Shown: positions 34,117 to 42,572 of the stretch, one piece after another
Layout: each line of letters opens with the position of its first letter
Numbering within the stretch: the stretch's first letter is position 1
From: Mycolicibacterium phlei
GTDB lineage: Bacteria > Actinomycetota > Actinomycetes > Mycobacteriales > Mycobacteriaceae
Reading direction: 5' to 3'
DNA: 64,000 nt
Assembly (NCBI RefSeq): GCF_001583415.1
Contig: NZ_CP014475.1
Coordinates: 3,782,001-3,846,000, forward strand
Program-made: the position numbers and the translations under genes
The notes under the pieces: generated by a model
Seen by the model: only the letters and a program-made list of their open reading frames with translations
Told to the model about the DNA's origin: nothing
The model's database searches: none

Positions 34117-35027
34117 GCCCCGGCGAGATGAGCGAGGTCAAGGTCCGCCCGCGCGTCGTCCTCGTCGACGGCGTTCCGATGTCGGGGCTGATCGCCGCCG
34201 CCGCCGAGCCCACCGCCGTCGTCGTCGCCATCCACGGCGGGGCAAGCACCGCAGCGTATTTCGACTGCCCGGGCCACCCCGAGCTGTCCCTGCTGCGCAC
34301 CGGGCCCGCGCTGGGCTTCACGGTGGTGGCGATCGACCGGCCCGGCTACGGCAGCTCGGCGCCGTACCCGGAGGTGATGGAGCGCCCGGAGCAGCGGGTG
34401 GCGCTGGCGTACGGGGCCGTCGACGCGATGCTCGGCGACAAGCCGCGCGGCGCCGGACTGTTCCTGCTGGGACACTCCGCGGGCTGCGAGCTTGCGGTGC
34501 GCATGGCCGCCGACGAAAAGGCGGACAGCGCACCGGTTCTCGGCGTGAGCCTGGCTGGTACCGGGCTGCGCTACGCCGACGCCGCGGTCGACATCATCAA
34601 GAACACCACCGCCACCCGGCGGCCCTCGGGGCTGCGTGATCTGCTGTGGCAGCCCGCCGACGCGTATCCGCCGGAGGTGCTGTCGGGGCTGACGAACTCG
34701 TCGTCGGGCGCGCCGTACGAGTCCGAGGTGACGAAGTACTGGCCGCGCCGCGATTTCCCGGAGCAGGCGGCCAGGGTCCGGGTTCCCGTGCAGTTCACCG
34801 TCGCCGAACACGAACGGGTGTGGCGCACCGACCCGGCGGCGCTGGCCGACATCGAGGCCCTGTTCACCGCGGCGCCGCGCTTCGAACGCACCGACCAGCC
34901 GGGTGCGGGCCACAATCTCTCGCTGTCACTGGCCGGGGCGGACTACCACCGCAAGGTGCTGTCGTTCGCCGCGGGCTGCGTCGACGGCGCTGATCGGAAC
35001 ACTCAACAGAAAGTGGAGGGCCAGTGA
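34113..35027 (+). CDS. Alpha/beta hydrolase
   Basis: A 304-aa hydrolase with the oxyanion segment AIHGGASTAAYF, the nucleophile elbow LLGHSAGCELAV (GxSxG), and the catalytic His in QPGAGHNLSLSL. The ATG overlaps the preceding stop (ATGA); a second ATG at 34128 is also possible. It is not closely similar to the hydrolase at 29435. In this operon it could hydrolyse an ester, lactone or thioester intermediate. Confidence 0.9.
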   Translation: MSPGEMSEVKVRPRVVLVDGVPMSGLIAAAAEPTAVVVAIHGGASTAAYFDCPGHPELSLLRTGPALGFTVVAIDRPGYGSSAPYPEVMERPEQRVALAYGAVDAMLGDKPRGAGLFLLGHSAGCELAVRMAADEKADSAPVLGVSLAGTGLRYADAAVDIIKNTTATRRPSGLRDLLWQPADAYPPEVLSGLTNSSSGAPYESEVTKYWPRRDFPEQAARVRVPVQFTVAEHERVWRTDPAALADIEALFTAAPRFERTDQPGAGHNLSLSLAGADYHRKVLSFAAGCVDGADRNTQQKVEGQ

Positions 35028-35845
35028 TGCGCGTCGGATTCATCGGACTGGGTAGCCAGGGCGGGCCCATGGCGCGCCGGATCGTCGAGGGCGGTTTCGA
35101 GACGACGTTGTGGGCGCGCCGGGCGGCCAGCCTCGAACCGTACGCCGACACCGCGGCCAAGACGGCGGGCTCGCCTGCCGAACTGGGGGCGGCCAGCGAC
35201 CTGGTGTGCCTGTGTGTGGTCGGCGACGACGACGTCCGCGAGGTGCTCTACGGCGACAACGGCGTGCTGGCCGGCATGTCGTCCGGGGGCGTCATCGCGA
35301 TCCACAGCACCGTGCATCCCGACACCTGCCGCGAGGTCGCCGAGGCCGCCGGCAAGAAGGGGGTGGCGGTGATCGACGCGCCGGTCAGCGGCGGCGGGCC
35401 CGCCGTCGAGGAGGGCAAGCTGCTGGTGATGGTCGGCGGCGACGAGGAGGTCGTGCAGCGCTGCCGCCCGGTGTTCGAGACCTACGCCGACCCGATCGTG
35501 CATCTGGGCCCGCTGGGCAGCGGCCAGGTCACCAAGATCCTCAACAACCTGCTGTTCACCGCGAATCTCGGCGCGGCGCTGAGCACGCTGGATCTCGGCG
35601 AGGCCCTCGGTATCCCGCGGGTGCGGCTGGCCGAGGTGCTCAACGGCGGTTCGGCGACCAGCAAGGCGCTGGGCAGCATCGCGATCTTCGGCGGCACCGT
35701 CGAGGGTCTAGCCCCGATCGCCGGGGCGCTGCTGCAGAAGGACGTCCGCCACGCCGCCACCATCGCGGCCAGCAGCGACATCCCCGAGGGGACGGTGTTC
35801 ACGGTGGCCGACACGGCGCTGCACAACATGGAGTTCCCCCGATGA
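35027..35845 (+). CDS. 3-hydroxyisobutyrate dehydrogenase-like protein (copy 1)
   Basis: A 272-aa beta-hydroxyacid dehydrogenase family member. The N-terminal Rossmann motif is GFIGLGSQGGPMA, the substrate loop is DAPVSGGGPAVEEG, and the catalytic Lys lies in GQVTKILNN. It starts at the ATG immediately after an overlapping GTG, with GTGGAGGG upstream. It is a paralog of the next gene, 16 bp downstream. It probably oxidises a 3-hydroxy acid or reduces a semialdehyde released by earlier steps. Confidence 0.92.
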   Translation: MRVGFIGLGSQGGPMARRIVEGGFETTLWARRAASLEPYADTAAKTAGSPAELGAASDLVCLCVVGDDDVREVLYGDNGVLAGMSSGGVIAIHSTVHPDTCREVAEAAGKKGVAVIDAPVSGGGPAVEEGKLLVMVGGDEEVVQRCRPVFETYADPIVHLGPLGSGQVTKILNNLLFTANLGAALSTLDLGEALGIPRVRLAEVLNGGSATSKALGSIAIFGGTVEGLAPIAGALLQKDVRHAATIAASSDIPEGTVFTVADTALHNMEFPR

Positions 35846-35861
35846 CCGGAAGGCACCGCTG

Positions 35862-36647
35862 ATGCGGGTCGGGTTCGTCGGCGCGGGCCGGATGGGCGCG
35901 CCGATGGTGCGCCGTCTGGTCGACGCCGGCCACGACGTGCGGGTGCTCGGACGCAGCGAGGAGAAGTCCGAAGCGATCCGCGAGCTCGGCGCCCGCCCGG
36001 TGGCCACGCTGGCCGAGGTGGCCGACGGCGCCGATGTGGTGATCGTCTGCGTGTTCACCGACGAACAGGTGCGGCAGGTCTGTCTGGCCGACGGGCTGGT
36101 CGCGGCGCTGGCACCGGAGGCCACCCTGGTCATCCACACCACCGGCAGCCCACGCACCGCGCAGTCGATCGCCGAATGCGGTGTGCGGGTGGTCGACGCG
36201 CCGGTCAGCGGCGGTCCGCACAACATCGCCGCAGGTGAGGTGACGCTGTTCGTGGGCGGCGACGACGCCACCGTCGCCGCGGTACGCCCGGTGCTGGCCG
36301 CCTACGGTGAGCCGATCCTGCACGTCGGCGCGCTGGGCTCGGGGCAGGCGGTCAAGCTGGTCAACAACAGCCTGTTCGCCGCGCAGATCGGCCTGCTGCG
36401 CACCGCCGTCGACCTCGGTGCTCGGCTCGGGGTCGAGGAGGCACGGCTGTTGTCGGCGATCACGCACGGCAGCGGGTCCAGCCGGGTCGGCAAGTTGCTC
36501 GCCGGACGGGGTTCGGTGTCCGGGTTCGTCGCCGACGTCGGCGAGTTCATCGGCAAGGACGTCGCCGTCGTCCGGCAGGTCGCCGCCGAGCTGGGCAGCA
36601 CGCTCGGGTTGCTCGACGACGTCATCGATGCTGGAATCCGGCCCTAA
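35862..36647 (+). CDS. 3-hydroxyisobutyrate dehydrogenase-like protein (copy 2)
   Basis: A 261-aa paralog of the preceding gene: GFVGAGRMGAPMVRRLVDAG at the N terminus, DAPVSGGPHNIAAGEV in the substrate loop and the catalytic Lys in GQAVKLVNN. Glycine-rich dinucleotide-binding residues and the Lys are intact, so both copies appear active. The tandem arrangement suggests divergent substrates or a heterodimer. It ends the operon that begins at the amidohydrolases; the following P450 has its own 113-bp leader. Confidence 0.92.
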   Translation: MRVGFVGAGRMGAPMVRRLVDAGHDVRVLGRSEEKSEAIRELGARPVATLAEVADGADVVIVCVFTDEQVRQVCLADGLVAALAPEATLVIHTTGSPRTAQSIAECGVRVVDAPVSGGPHNIAAGEVTLFVGGDDATVAAVRPVLAAYGEPILHVGALGSGQAVKLVNNSLFAAQIGLLRTAVDLGARLGVEEARLLSAITHGSGSSRVGKLLAGRGSVSGFVADVGEFIGKDVAVVRQVAAELGSTLGLLDDVIDAGIRP

Positions 36648-36697
36648 ATAGCCGCCGATTGGCTTACTCTAAGCCGTCCCGTGAGGCATACTATTGG

Positions 36698-36725
36698 CGT
36701 TACATTATCGCCGCCTCGCGTAACG
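36698..36725. promoter_or_regulatory. CGTTAC/GTAACG inverted repeat upstream of P450
   Basis: Perfect 6-bp arms at 36698-36703 and 36720-36725, 16-bp spacer, about 36 bp upstream of the P450 start. The spacing is long for a TetR site, so this is a weak operator candidate in an otherwise unremarkable 113-bp gap. Confidence 0.3.
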
Positions 36726-36760
36726 GATGCGGTCGTCAGCCCGCCGCGAAAGAGGAGATC

Positions 36761-37963
36761 ATGACCAAGCCCAAGCTGGTGTTCAACCCGGTCGCTCCGG
36801 AGTACTTCCAGAACCCGTACGAGATCTACCGCCGGATGCGCGACGAGGCTCCGATCTACTACAACGAGGAAGAGGACTTCTACGCGATCACCCGGCACGC
36901 CGACGTGGCCGCGGCGTTCAAGGACTACGAGGGGTTCTCCTCCGCGTACGGCTGCGACCTGGCGATGGTGCGCTCGGGCGAGGTGCCGCAGCGGTCGATC
37001 ATCTTCATGGACCCGCCGGACCACCGGCACATGCGCAGCCTGCTGAACAAGGCGTTCACGCCGCGGGCGATCCAGTCACAGCGCGAGACGGTCGAGGAGC
37101 TCATCGACCACTACCTGTCGCAGGCCGACCCGGACAACTTCGATGTGGTGCAGGACTTCTCCGGACCGTTCCCGGTCGAGGTGATCACCCGGATGGCCGG
37201 CGTCCCCGAGGAGTTCCGCCAGCAGGTGCGGCACTGGATCGACACCAGCCTGGAGCGTCTGCCGGGCCAGATCGAGATGTCCGAGCGCAACATGCAGGCC
37301 AACATCGAGTCGGGCATGTACTACTACAGCCTGGTTCAGGAGCGCCGCAAGAACCCGCAGGACGACATGATCAGCCGGCTGATCGCCGCGGAGATCCCCG
37401 ACGAGAACGGCGGCATGCGCAAGCTCGACGACATCGAGATCACCGGTTTCGCAACGCTTCTCGGCGGAGCGGGCGCGGAGACGGTGACCAAGCTGCTCGG
37501 CAGCGCGGTGGTGGTGTTCGCCGAGCACCCGGACCAGTGGCAGATGCTGCGCGAAAACCGTGATCTGATCCCCGACGCGGTCGAGGAGCTGCTGCGCTAC
37601 GTGGGTCCGGTGCAGTACAACGTGCGCTACAGCCTCAAGGAGGTCGAGCTGCCCAGCGGCACGGTGCCCGCGCACAAGCCGGTGTTCCTGATGGGCGCGG
37701 CGGCCAACCGCGACCCGCGGGCGTTCACCAACGCCGAGACGTTCGACATCACCCGCGACCGCACCGAGGCCCAGAACCTCGGCTTCGGCTACGGCATCCA
37801 CAGCTGCCTGGGCGCCGCCCTGGCCCGGATGGAGAGCGCGATCGCCCTGGATCGGCTGCTGGACTTCATGCCGCGCTACGAGGTCGATTTCGACGGCCTG
37901 GAGCGGGTGACGATGCAGAACGTCGCGGGCTACCACCACGTTCCGGTCCGGGTACTGAAGTAA
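36761..37963 (+). CDS. Cytochrome P450 (tandem copy 1)
   Basis: A 400-aa P450 starting after AGAGGAG. The I-helix is LGGAGAETVTKLLG, in which AGAET stands for the usual AGxDT. The K-helix is EELLRY and the heme loop FGYGIHSCLGAALAR gives Cys349. It is a clear paralog of the next P450 (38183) over its whole length, sharing NPYxIYRRxRxEAPxYYNEE and AQNVAGxxxVPVRVL. A ferredoxin lies between the two. The pair probably acts on related or successive positions of one substrate. Confidence 0.97.
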   Translation: MTKPKLVFNPVAPEYFQNPYEIYRRMRDEAPIYYNEEEDFYAITRHADVAAAFKDYEGFSSAYGCDLAMVRSGEVPQRSIIFMDPPDHRHMRSLLNKAFTPRAIQSQRETVEELIDHYLSQADPDNFDVVQDFSGPFPVEVITRMAGVPEEFRQQVRHWIDTSLERLPGQIEMSERNMQANIESGMYYYSLVQERRKNPQDDMISRLIAAEIPDENGGMRKLDDIEITGFATLLGGAGAETVTKLLGSAVVVFAEHPDQWQMLRENRDLIPDAVEELLRYVGPVQYNVRYSLKEVELPSGTVPAHKPVFLMGAAANRDPRAFTNAETFDITRDRTEAQNLGFGYGIHSCLGAALARMESAIALDRLLDFMPRYEVDFDGLERVTMQNVAGYHHVPVRVLK

Positions 37964-37986
37964 CGAAGAGCGAGGCGAGAACCTAA

Positions 37987-38186
37987 ATGACCCAGAAGAT
38001 CGAAGTCGACTTCGGACTCTGCGAGGCCAACGGGGTGTGCATGGGCATCATCCCGGAGGTGTTCGACCTCGATGACCAGGACTACCTGCACGTACTGCAG
38101 GACGAGGTGACCCCGAGAACGAGGAGCAGGTCAGAGAAGCGGTCCGCCAGTGCCCTCGGCAGGCCATCTCCATCCGCGACGCATGA
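37987..38186 (+). pseudogene. 3Fe-4S ferredoxin, frameshifted
   Basis: The frame reads MTQKIEVDFGLCEANGVCMG and continues through the acidic middle to DEVTP, then shifts at the C run 38111-38114. Adding one C restores ENEEQVREAVRQCPRQAISI and a stop that overlaps the next P450 start (ATGA), exactly as expected for this gene type. As written, the third cluster cysteine is lost and a meaningless tail follows, overrunning the P450 start. The defect is a single-base deletion, or a sequencing error; the intact coupling to the P450 favours a recent event or an error. Confidence 0.85.
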
Positions 38187-39388
38187 CCCGGGCCAAGCTG
38201 GTCTTCGACCCGTTCTCCGAGGAGTTCTTCAACAACCCCTACGACATCTACCGGCGCCTGCGTGAAGAGGCTCCCGTCTACTACAACGAGGAGTACGACT
38301 TCTACGCGCTGAGCCGCCACGAGGATGTCGCGGCGGCCTACCGGGACTTCGAGACCTATTCGTCGGCGTACGGTCTGGATCTCGCGACGGTCCGGTCCGA
38401 CGAGCCGATGCCGGCCAAGATGATCATCGTCATGGACCCGCCCGAGCACCGGCAGATGCGCAGCCTGGTGAACAAGGTGTTCACCCCGCGGGCCATCGAG
38501 GCGATGCGGCCCATGGTGACGGCGACCATCGACCGGTTCCTGTCGCGGGTGGATCCCGACCAGTTCGACGTGGTCGCGGACTTCTCGGCGCTGTTCCCGG
38601 TCGAGGTGATCAGCCAGATGCTGGGCGTGCCCGAGGAGTACCGCCAGCAGGTCGGCGAGTGGGTGGACACCACGCTGCGCCGCGAGCCCGGCCAGATCGA
38701 CATGTCCGAGGAGGGCATGCAGGCCGTCGGTCAGCTGATGGGGCTGTACTACCGCATCATTCAGGAGCGCCGGGCCAACCCGCAGGACGACATGTTCAGC
38801 CGGTTGATCGCCGCCGAGGTCACCCGGGAGGACGGGCAGACACAGTCGCTCGACGACTTCGAGATCGCCGGCTTCGCCACCCTGCTCGGCGGTGCGGGCG
38901 CCGAGACCGTGACCAAGCTGGTCGGCAACGCCGCGGTGACGTTCGCGCGCAACCCCGACCAGTGGCAGAAGCTGCTCGACAACCGCGACAAGATCCCGGC
39001 CGCGGTCGAGGAGCTGCTCCGCTACGAGGCGCCCAACCAGTACAACGTGCGCCGCTCGATGAGAGACGTTGAGCTGCACGGCGTCACGATCCCCGAGGGC
39101 AAGCCGGTGTTCCTGCTGACCGGTTCGGCCAACCGCGATCCCGAGGCGTTCACCGACGCCGACAGGTTCGACATCGACCGCGACCGCACCGAGGCGCAGA
39201 ACCTCGGCTTCGGGTACGGGGTGCACAGCTGCCTGGGCGCGGCACTGGCCCGCATGGAGAGCGCCATCGCGCTGAGCAGGCTGCTGGACTTCATGCCGCG
39301 CTACGAGGTGCTGTGGGACGGCTGCAAGCGGGTTGCGGCGCAGAACGTGGCCGGCTGGTCGAACGTTCCGGTGCGCGTGCTGCGCTGA
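38183..39388 (+). CDS. Cytochrome P450 (tandem copy 2)
   Basis: A 401-aa P450 with the I-helix LGGAGAETVTKLVG, the K-helix EELLRYEAPNQYN and the heme loop FGYGVHSCLGAALAR (Cys350). The ATG is chosen because it overlaps the restored ferredoxin stop; an earlier in-frame ATG lies inside the ferredoxin. It is a paralog of 36761-37963. If the ferredoxin is truly broken, both P450s would depend on another ferredoxin, such as the one at 32171. Confidence 0.97.
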   Translation: MTRAKLVFDPFSEEFFNNPYDIYRRLREEAPVYYNEEYDFYALSRHEDVAAAYRDFETYSSAYGLDLATVRSDEPMPAKMIIVMDPPEHRQMRSLVNKVFTPRAIEAMRPMVTATIDRFLSRVDPDQFDVVADFSALFPVEVISQMLGVPEEYRQQVGEWVDTTLRREPGQIDMSEEGMQAVGQLMGLYYRIIQERRANPQDDMFSRLIAAEVTREDGQTQSLDDFEIAGFATLLGGAGAETVTKLVGNAAVTFARNPDQWQKLLDNRDKIPAAVEELLRYEAPNQYNVRRSMRDVELHGVTIPEGKPVFLLTGSANRDPEAFTDADRFDIDRDRTEAQNLGFGYGVHSCLGAALARMESAIALSRLLDFMPRYEVLWDGCKRVAAQNVAGWSNVPVRVLR

Positions 39389-39479
39389 TGCGATTCGTTC
39401 TCGTGCACGCCACCACGACGACGCCGACGGGCCCGCTCATCCCCCACTGATCCGACGCCGAGAAGCGACCTCGAACCCG

Positions 39480-39767
39480 TCAGCCCAGGCCGTGGATGAT
39501 CGCGCCGTTGCAGTCGGCGGCGGCCTGACGCAGCTTCAGCGCCGCCTGGTACTCGTCGGAGTAGTACCACTGCTTGGCGGCCTCCTCGGACTCGAACTCC
39601 AGCAGCACCGTCTGCGTCCCGTGCCACGTGCCCTCGATCTGCTCGACCTTCTGGTCGAACGCGAGGATCTTCGCGTTGGCCATCGTCTGGCTCGCCAGCT
39701 TGGCGTACTCCGCCATGCCGTTGGGATCCTTGATGTCCTCGGTGATGCAGATGTACGCCTTAGCCAA
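39480..39767 (-). CDS. DUF1330 family protein
   Basis: A 95-aa dimeric alpha/beta-barrel protein of the DUF1330 type, with the pattern AYICITEDIKDPNGMAEYAK and the C-terminal WYYSDEYQAALKLRQAAADC. It starts at TTG, supported by AAGGAG six bases before it. Family members are found in catabolic clusters with unknown roles, possibly ligand binding or isomerisation. It follows the ferredoxin-P450 pair on the same strand. Confidence 0.9.
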   Translation of the reverse strand: MAKAYICITEDIKDPNGMAEYAKLASQTMANAKILAFDQKVEQIEGTWHGTQTVLLEFESEEAAKQWYYSDEYQAALKLRQAAADCNGAIIHGLG

Positions 39768-39784
39768 TGGAGTCTCCTTGTCGG

Positions 39785-39976
39785 TCAGTCGATTTCACGG
39801 ATGGCTTTTTCGGGGCAGTTCGCGATCGCGTCGCGCGCGGCGGCCTCCAGTTCCGCGGGCACCTCTTCGGGGCTGGCGACGGCCCAGCCGTCGTCGTTGA
39901 GCTCGAAGATCTCCGGGCACAGCGTCAGGCACATGCCGTGGCCCGCGCAGCGGTCCTCGTCAACCGTGACCTTCAT
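39785..39976 (-). CDS. 3Fe-4S ferredoxin
   Basis: A 63-aa ferredoxin with Cys10, Cys16 and Cys55, plus a fourth Cys20 (RCAGHGMCLTLCPEIF). The ATG overlaps the P450 stop (ATGA), so it is translationally coupled to its presumed redox partner. The extra Cys20 is where 4Fe-4S types carry their additional ligand region, so the cluster type should be treated as 3Fe-4S or 4Fe-4S. Confidence 0.95.
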   Translation of the reverse strand: MKVTVDEDRCAGHGMCLTLCPEIFELNDDGWAVASPEEVPAELEAAARDAIANCPEKAIREID

Positions 39977-41262
39977 CGGGCACCTCCAGAAACCCCGTCG
40001 AACTCCAGATGCAGTTCCGTCAGCCCCCGCAGGATATACGTCGGAATGTAGTTGTAGCGCCGCGCATCCGCGGGTCCGTGGTGCTCCTCGCTGATCCGGA
40101 TGTTCGTGGTGCGGTCGAGCAGACGCTCCAGTCCGACGCGGGTCTCCGCACGGGCCAGCGGCGCACCCGGGCAGCTGTGGATGCCGCGGCCGAACGCCAG
40201 GTGCTGGCGGGCGTTCTTGCGCTCCGGGTCGAAGGTGTCCGGATCCTCGAAGCGGCGCGGATCGCGGTTGGCCGCACCGTTGATCACCATCACCGTGCAG
40301 CCCGCGCCGATCGGCTGATCGCCGATCGTGGTGGGCACCCGCGACAACCGGAAGTCGCCCTTGACCGGGCTCTCGATGCGCAGGCACTCCTCGATGAAGT
40401 TGGGCAGCAGGCTGCGGTCCTCACGCACCCGGGCCTGGATGTCGGGCCGGTCGCCGAGCACCTTCAGCGCCGTCGACAGCAGCCGCACCGTGGTCTCCTG
40501 GCCTGCGGAGAACACGTTGGTGGCCACCCGCACCACGTCGCCGACCTCGGGCACCGTGCCGTCCGGGAACGTCGCGGTCGCCAGCCCGGTGAGCACGTCG
40601 TCGCGCGGTTCGCGGCGGCGGTCCTCGACGTATTCGGCGAACACGTCGTAGAGGTACTCCAGCGGAGTCTTCGCCAGCGTCTTGTCGGCGTTGCCCAGAC
40701 CGCTGCCGTGGGTGCCGCGCGCGAGCCGCTCCAGCAGGTCGGGACGGTCCTCCTCGGGCACGCCGAGCAGGTCGGCGATCACCCGCAGCGTGAACGGACC
40801 CGCGAAGCCGTGGATGAACTCACCGCGGCCGGGGGCCAGGAAGTCGTCGAGGATGTCGTCGGCGATCTGCCACATCGCGTCCTCGTTCTCCTTGAGGCGC
40901 TTGGGGGTGAGCAGCCGCATCAGCAGGGCGCGGTGGTTGGTGTGGGTCGGCGGGTCCAGCGTCGGCAGCTGGTCGGAGAACGGGATCTCGTCGCGGTGCT
41001 GCTCGATCAGCTCGGTGACGTCGTCGCCCTCGAGAGGCACCGGGAATCCCGGGAACGGGCCGGTGACCGAGATGCACGACGAGAACGTCTCGGCGTCGTT
41101 GTAGACGTCGACGGCCTCCTGCCATCCGGTCACCATCGTCACGCCGTAGTGCTGCTCGCGGGTGACCGGGCACTTGTTCCGCAGCGCCTCGTAGAACGGG
41201 TACGGGTCGTCGGTCAGACGCCCGTCCCGAAAGAAGTCGACCGTGGTGAGGTCCTCGGTCAT
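39973..41262 (-). CDS. Cytochrome P450
   Basis: A 429-aa P450 with the I-helix FSAGQETTVRLLS, the K-helix EECLRIE and the heme loop FGRGIHSCPGAPLAR (Cys364). It is a paralog of 5416-6696; both share EGDDxTELIxxHRxEIP, LLTPKRLKENED and the C-terminal YxPTxILRGLTEL. It starts after CGGAGGG. It is the last oxygenase of the minus-strand run from the Rieske genes, with an ATTCTC-type palindrome 31 bp upstream. Confidence 0.97.
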   Translation of the reverse strand: MTEDLTTVDFFRDGRLTDDPYPFYEALRNKCPVTREQHYGVTMVTGWQEAVDVYNDAETFSSCISVTGPFPGFPVPLEGDDVTELIEQHRDEIPFSDQLPTLDPPTHTNHRALLMRLLTPKRLKENEDAMWQIADDILDDFLAPGRGEFIHGFAGPFTLRVIADLLGVPEEDRPDLLERLARGTHGSGLGNADKTLAKTPLEYLYDVFAEYVEDRRREPRDDVLTGLATATFPDGTVPEVGDVVRVATNVFSAGQETTVRLLSTALKVLGDRPDIQARVREDRSLLPNFIEECLRIESPVKGDFRLSRVPTTIGDQPIGAGCTVMVINGAANRDPRRFEDPDTFDPERKNARQHLAFGRGIHSCPGAPLARAETRVGLERLLDRTTNIRISEEHHGPADARRYNYIPTYILRGLTELHLEFDGVSGGAR

Positions 41263-41292
41263 GCGCCCTCCGTTTCGGCGATCTCAAGGCAA

Positions 41293-41307
41293 GAGAACGT
41301 TATTCTC
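41293..41307. promoter_or_regulatory. GAGAAC-GTT-ATTCTC inverted repeat
   Basis: 6-bp arms separated by three bases with one mismatch, 31 bp upstream of the P450 start on the minus strand. It has the same half-site and spacing as 26517-26531, indicating that this P450 belongs to the same putative regulon. Confidence 0.55.
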
Positions 41308-41380
41308 ATATGTGGGTATCAGATTTCCATAGTGACGCGGCCACGTCAACGAGCGCGCTGTGCACTCGCTCAGCGCAGGC

Positions 41381-42226
41381 CTACCGGATCGGCTCGTCAC
41401 CCAGCACGGTGGTGCGCAGCATCTCGCGCGGCGAGTCCGGGTCGTACGGTGCCGCGCGGTGCAGCACACCGCGGTTGTCCCAGATCACGGTGTCGCCGAC
41501 GGACCAGCGGTGCCGGTACACCCGGTCCCCGGTGGTGGCACGGGCCAGCAGGTCGGCGAGCAGCGCGCGGCCCTCCTCGGGATCCATGCCGACGACGTAG
41601 TCCGCCGACGCACCGAGCACCAGCGACTTACGGCCGCTGCGGTGCGTCCACACCAGCGGGTGCTCATGGGTGGGCCGGGCCCGCCAGCGCGCCACCTGTT
41701 CGGGCGTCGGGTCCGGGGTGACCCGGCGCTGCGACGCCTCCAGCGAGTGCACCACCCGCAGCGACTCGACGTGCCGCCGCTCCTGCTCGCTCAGCGCCTC
41801 GTAGGCGCCGTAGGAGCTGGCGAACTCGGTCTCCCCGCCCCGCTCGGCGACCCGCACCGCCGAGAGCACCGTGGCCTTCTGCGGCGGCTCCCCGTCTGTC
41901 GGTGTGCAGCCGTCGATGTGCCAGTCGAACGTGGCGCGCAGGTACGCCGCCGACGAGTTCACCGCCGGGTTGAGGCTGACCGGGTAGATGCCGGGGACCG
42001 GGTGGTGACCGTCGGCGGAGTGGTCGACCTCGCCGAGCCTGCGACAGAACGCCACCTGCGCCTCGGGCCGCAGTCCCAGCCCGGGGAACACCAGAACACC
42101 GTTGTCCTCCAACGCTTCCAGCACCGCGGCCGCCAGCGCGTCGTCGGTGACCAGCGCGTCCGGGTCGACGCCGGTGACCTCGGCTCCCACTGAGGCGGTG
42201 AGCTTGGTGACGGTGAGCACGCTCAT
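41381..42226 (-). CDS. TauD/TfdA-type Fe(II)/2-oxoglutarate dioxygenase
   Basis: A 281-aa non-heme dioxygenase. The facial triad is visible as His103-x-Asp105 in FDWHIDGCTPT and the distal His in GVLHRAAPYDP, with the 2-oxoglutarate Arg in PREMLRTTV. Length and layout match the TauD family. Together with the P450, two Rieske oxygenases and a reductase it makes this operon unusually rich in hydroxylases. The substrate is unknown; taurine use is not implied. Confidence 0.93.
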   Translation of the reverse strand: MSVLTVTKLTASVGAEVTGVDPDALVTDDALAAAVLEALEDNGVLVFPGLGLRPEAQVAFCRRLGEVDHSADGHHPVPGIYPVSLNPAVNSSAAYLRATFDWHIDGCTPTDGEPPQKATVLSAVRVAERGGETEFASSYGAYEALSEQERRHVESLRVVHSLEASQRRVTPDPTPEQVARWRARPTHEHPLVWTHRSGRKSLVLGASADYVVGMDPEEGRALLADLLARATTGDRVYRHRWSVGDTVIWDNRGVLHRAAPYDPDSPREMLRTTVLGDEPIR

Positions 42227-42239
42227 GGGTTCTCCTCGG

Positions 42240-42572
42240 TCAGGGCACCGGTGCGCTGATGCGGTGCATCTCGGCGTCGGCGGAGTCGATGGGCCGCTGG
42301 GTGCCGAAGATCTCGACGGCCATCGACACCATCACCATCGAGTAGATGAGGTGCAGCAGGTTGAGCGCATCCTCGGGCAGGCCGTCGAGGGGGAACTTGT
42401 CGCAGTAGTCGATGGCCTCTTCGAAACGGGGGCTGAAGGCGTCGTAGAACTCCCGGATCTCGGCCATCGGGGTCTCCAGGCGCGCCTTCCAGCGTTCGGG
42501 TTCGGTTGGCAGGCACCACTTGTCGGCGAACCGCTGGTACTCGGCGAAGGCCGGTGGAAGTCGCTTGCTCAT
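42240..42572 (-). CDS. Small partner protein of Rieske oxygenase (copy 1), unknown family
   Basis: A 110-aa helical protein with the core DYCDKFPLDGLPEDALNLLH followed by LIYSMVMVSMAVEIFG. It is a clear paralog of 47484-47813, and each copy lies directly after a Rieske oxygenase gene; this one overlaps it by 4 bp. No metal motif or signal peptide is visible. The strict pairing suggests a structural or regulatory subunit of the oxygenase. It is unlike the usual ring-hydroxylating beta subunit, which is longer (about 160-180 aa) with an NTF2 fold. Confidence 0.85.
   Translation of the reverse strand: MSKRLPPAFAEYQRFADKWCLPTEPERWKARLETPMAEIREFYDAFSPRFEEAIDYCDKFPLDGLPEDALNLLHLIYSMVMVSMAVEIFGTQRPIDSADAEMHRISAPVP

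Noticed and set aside
39388..39450. A 20-codon frame (MRFVLVHATTTTPTGPLIPH) starting in the P450 stop
   Set aside because: The first residues recall an alpha/beta-hydrolase start, but it is too short and has no other support; it may be a decayed remnant or chance.
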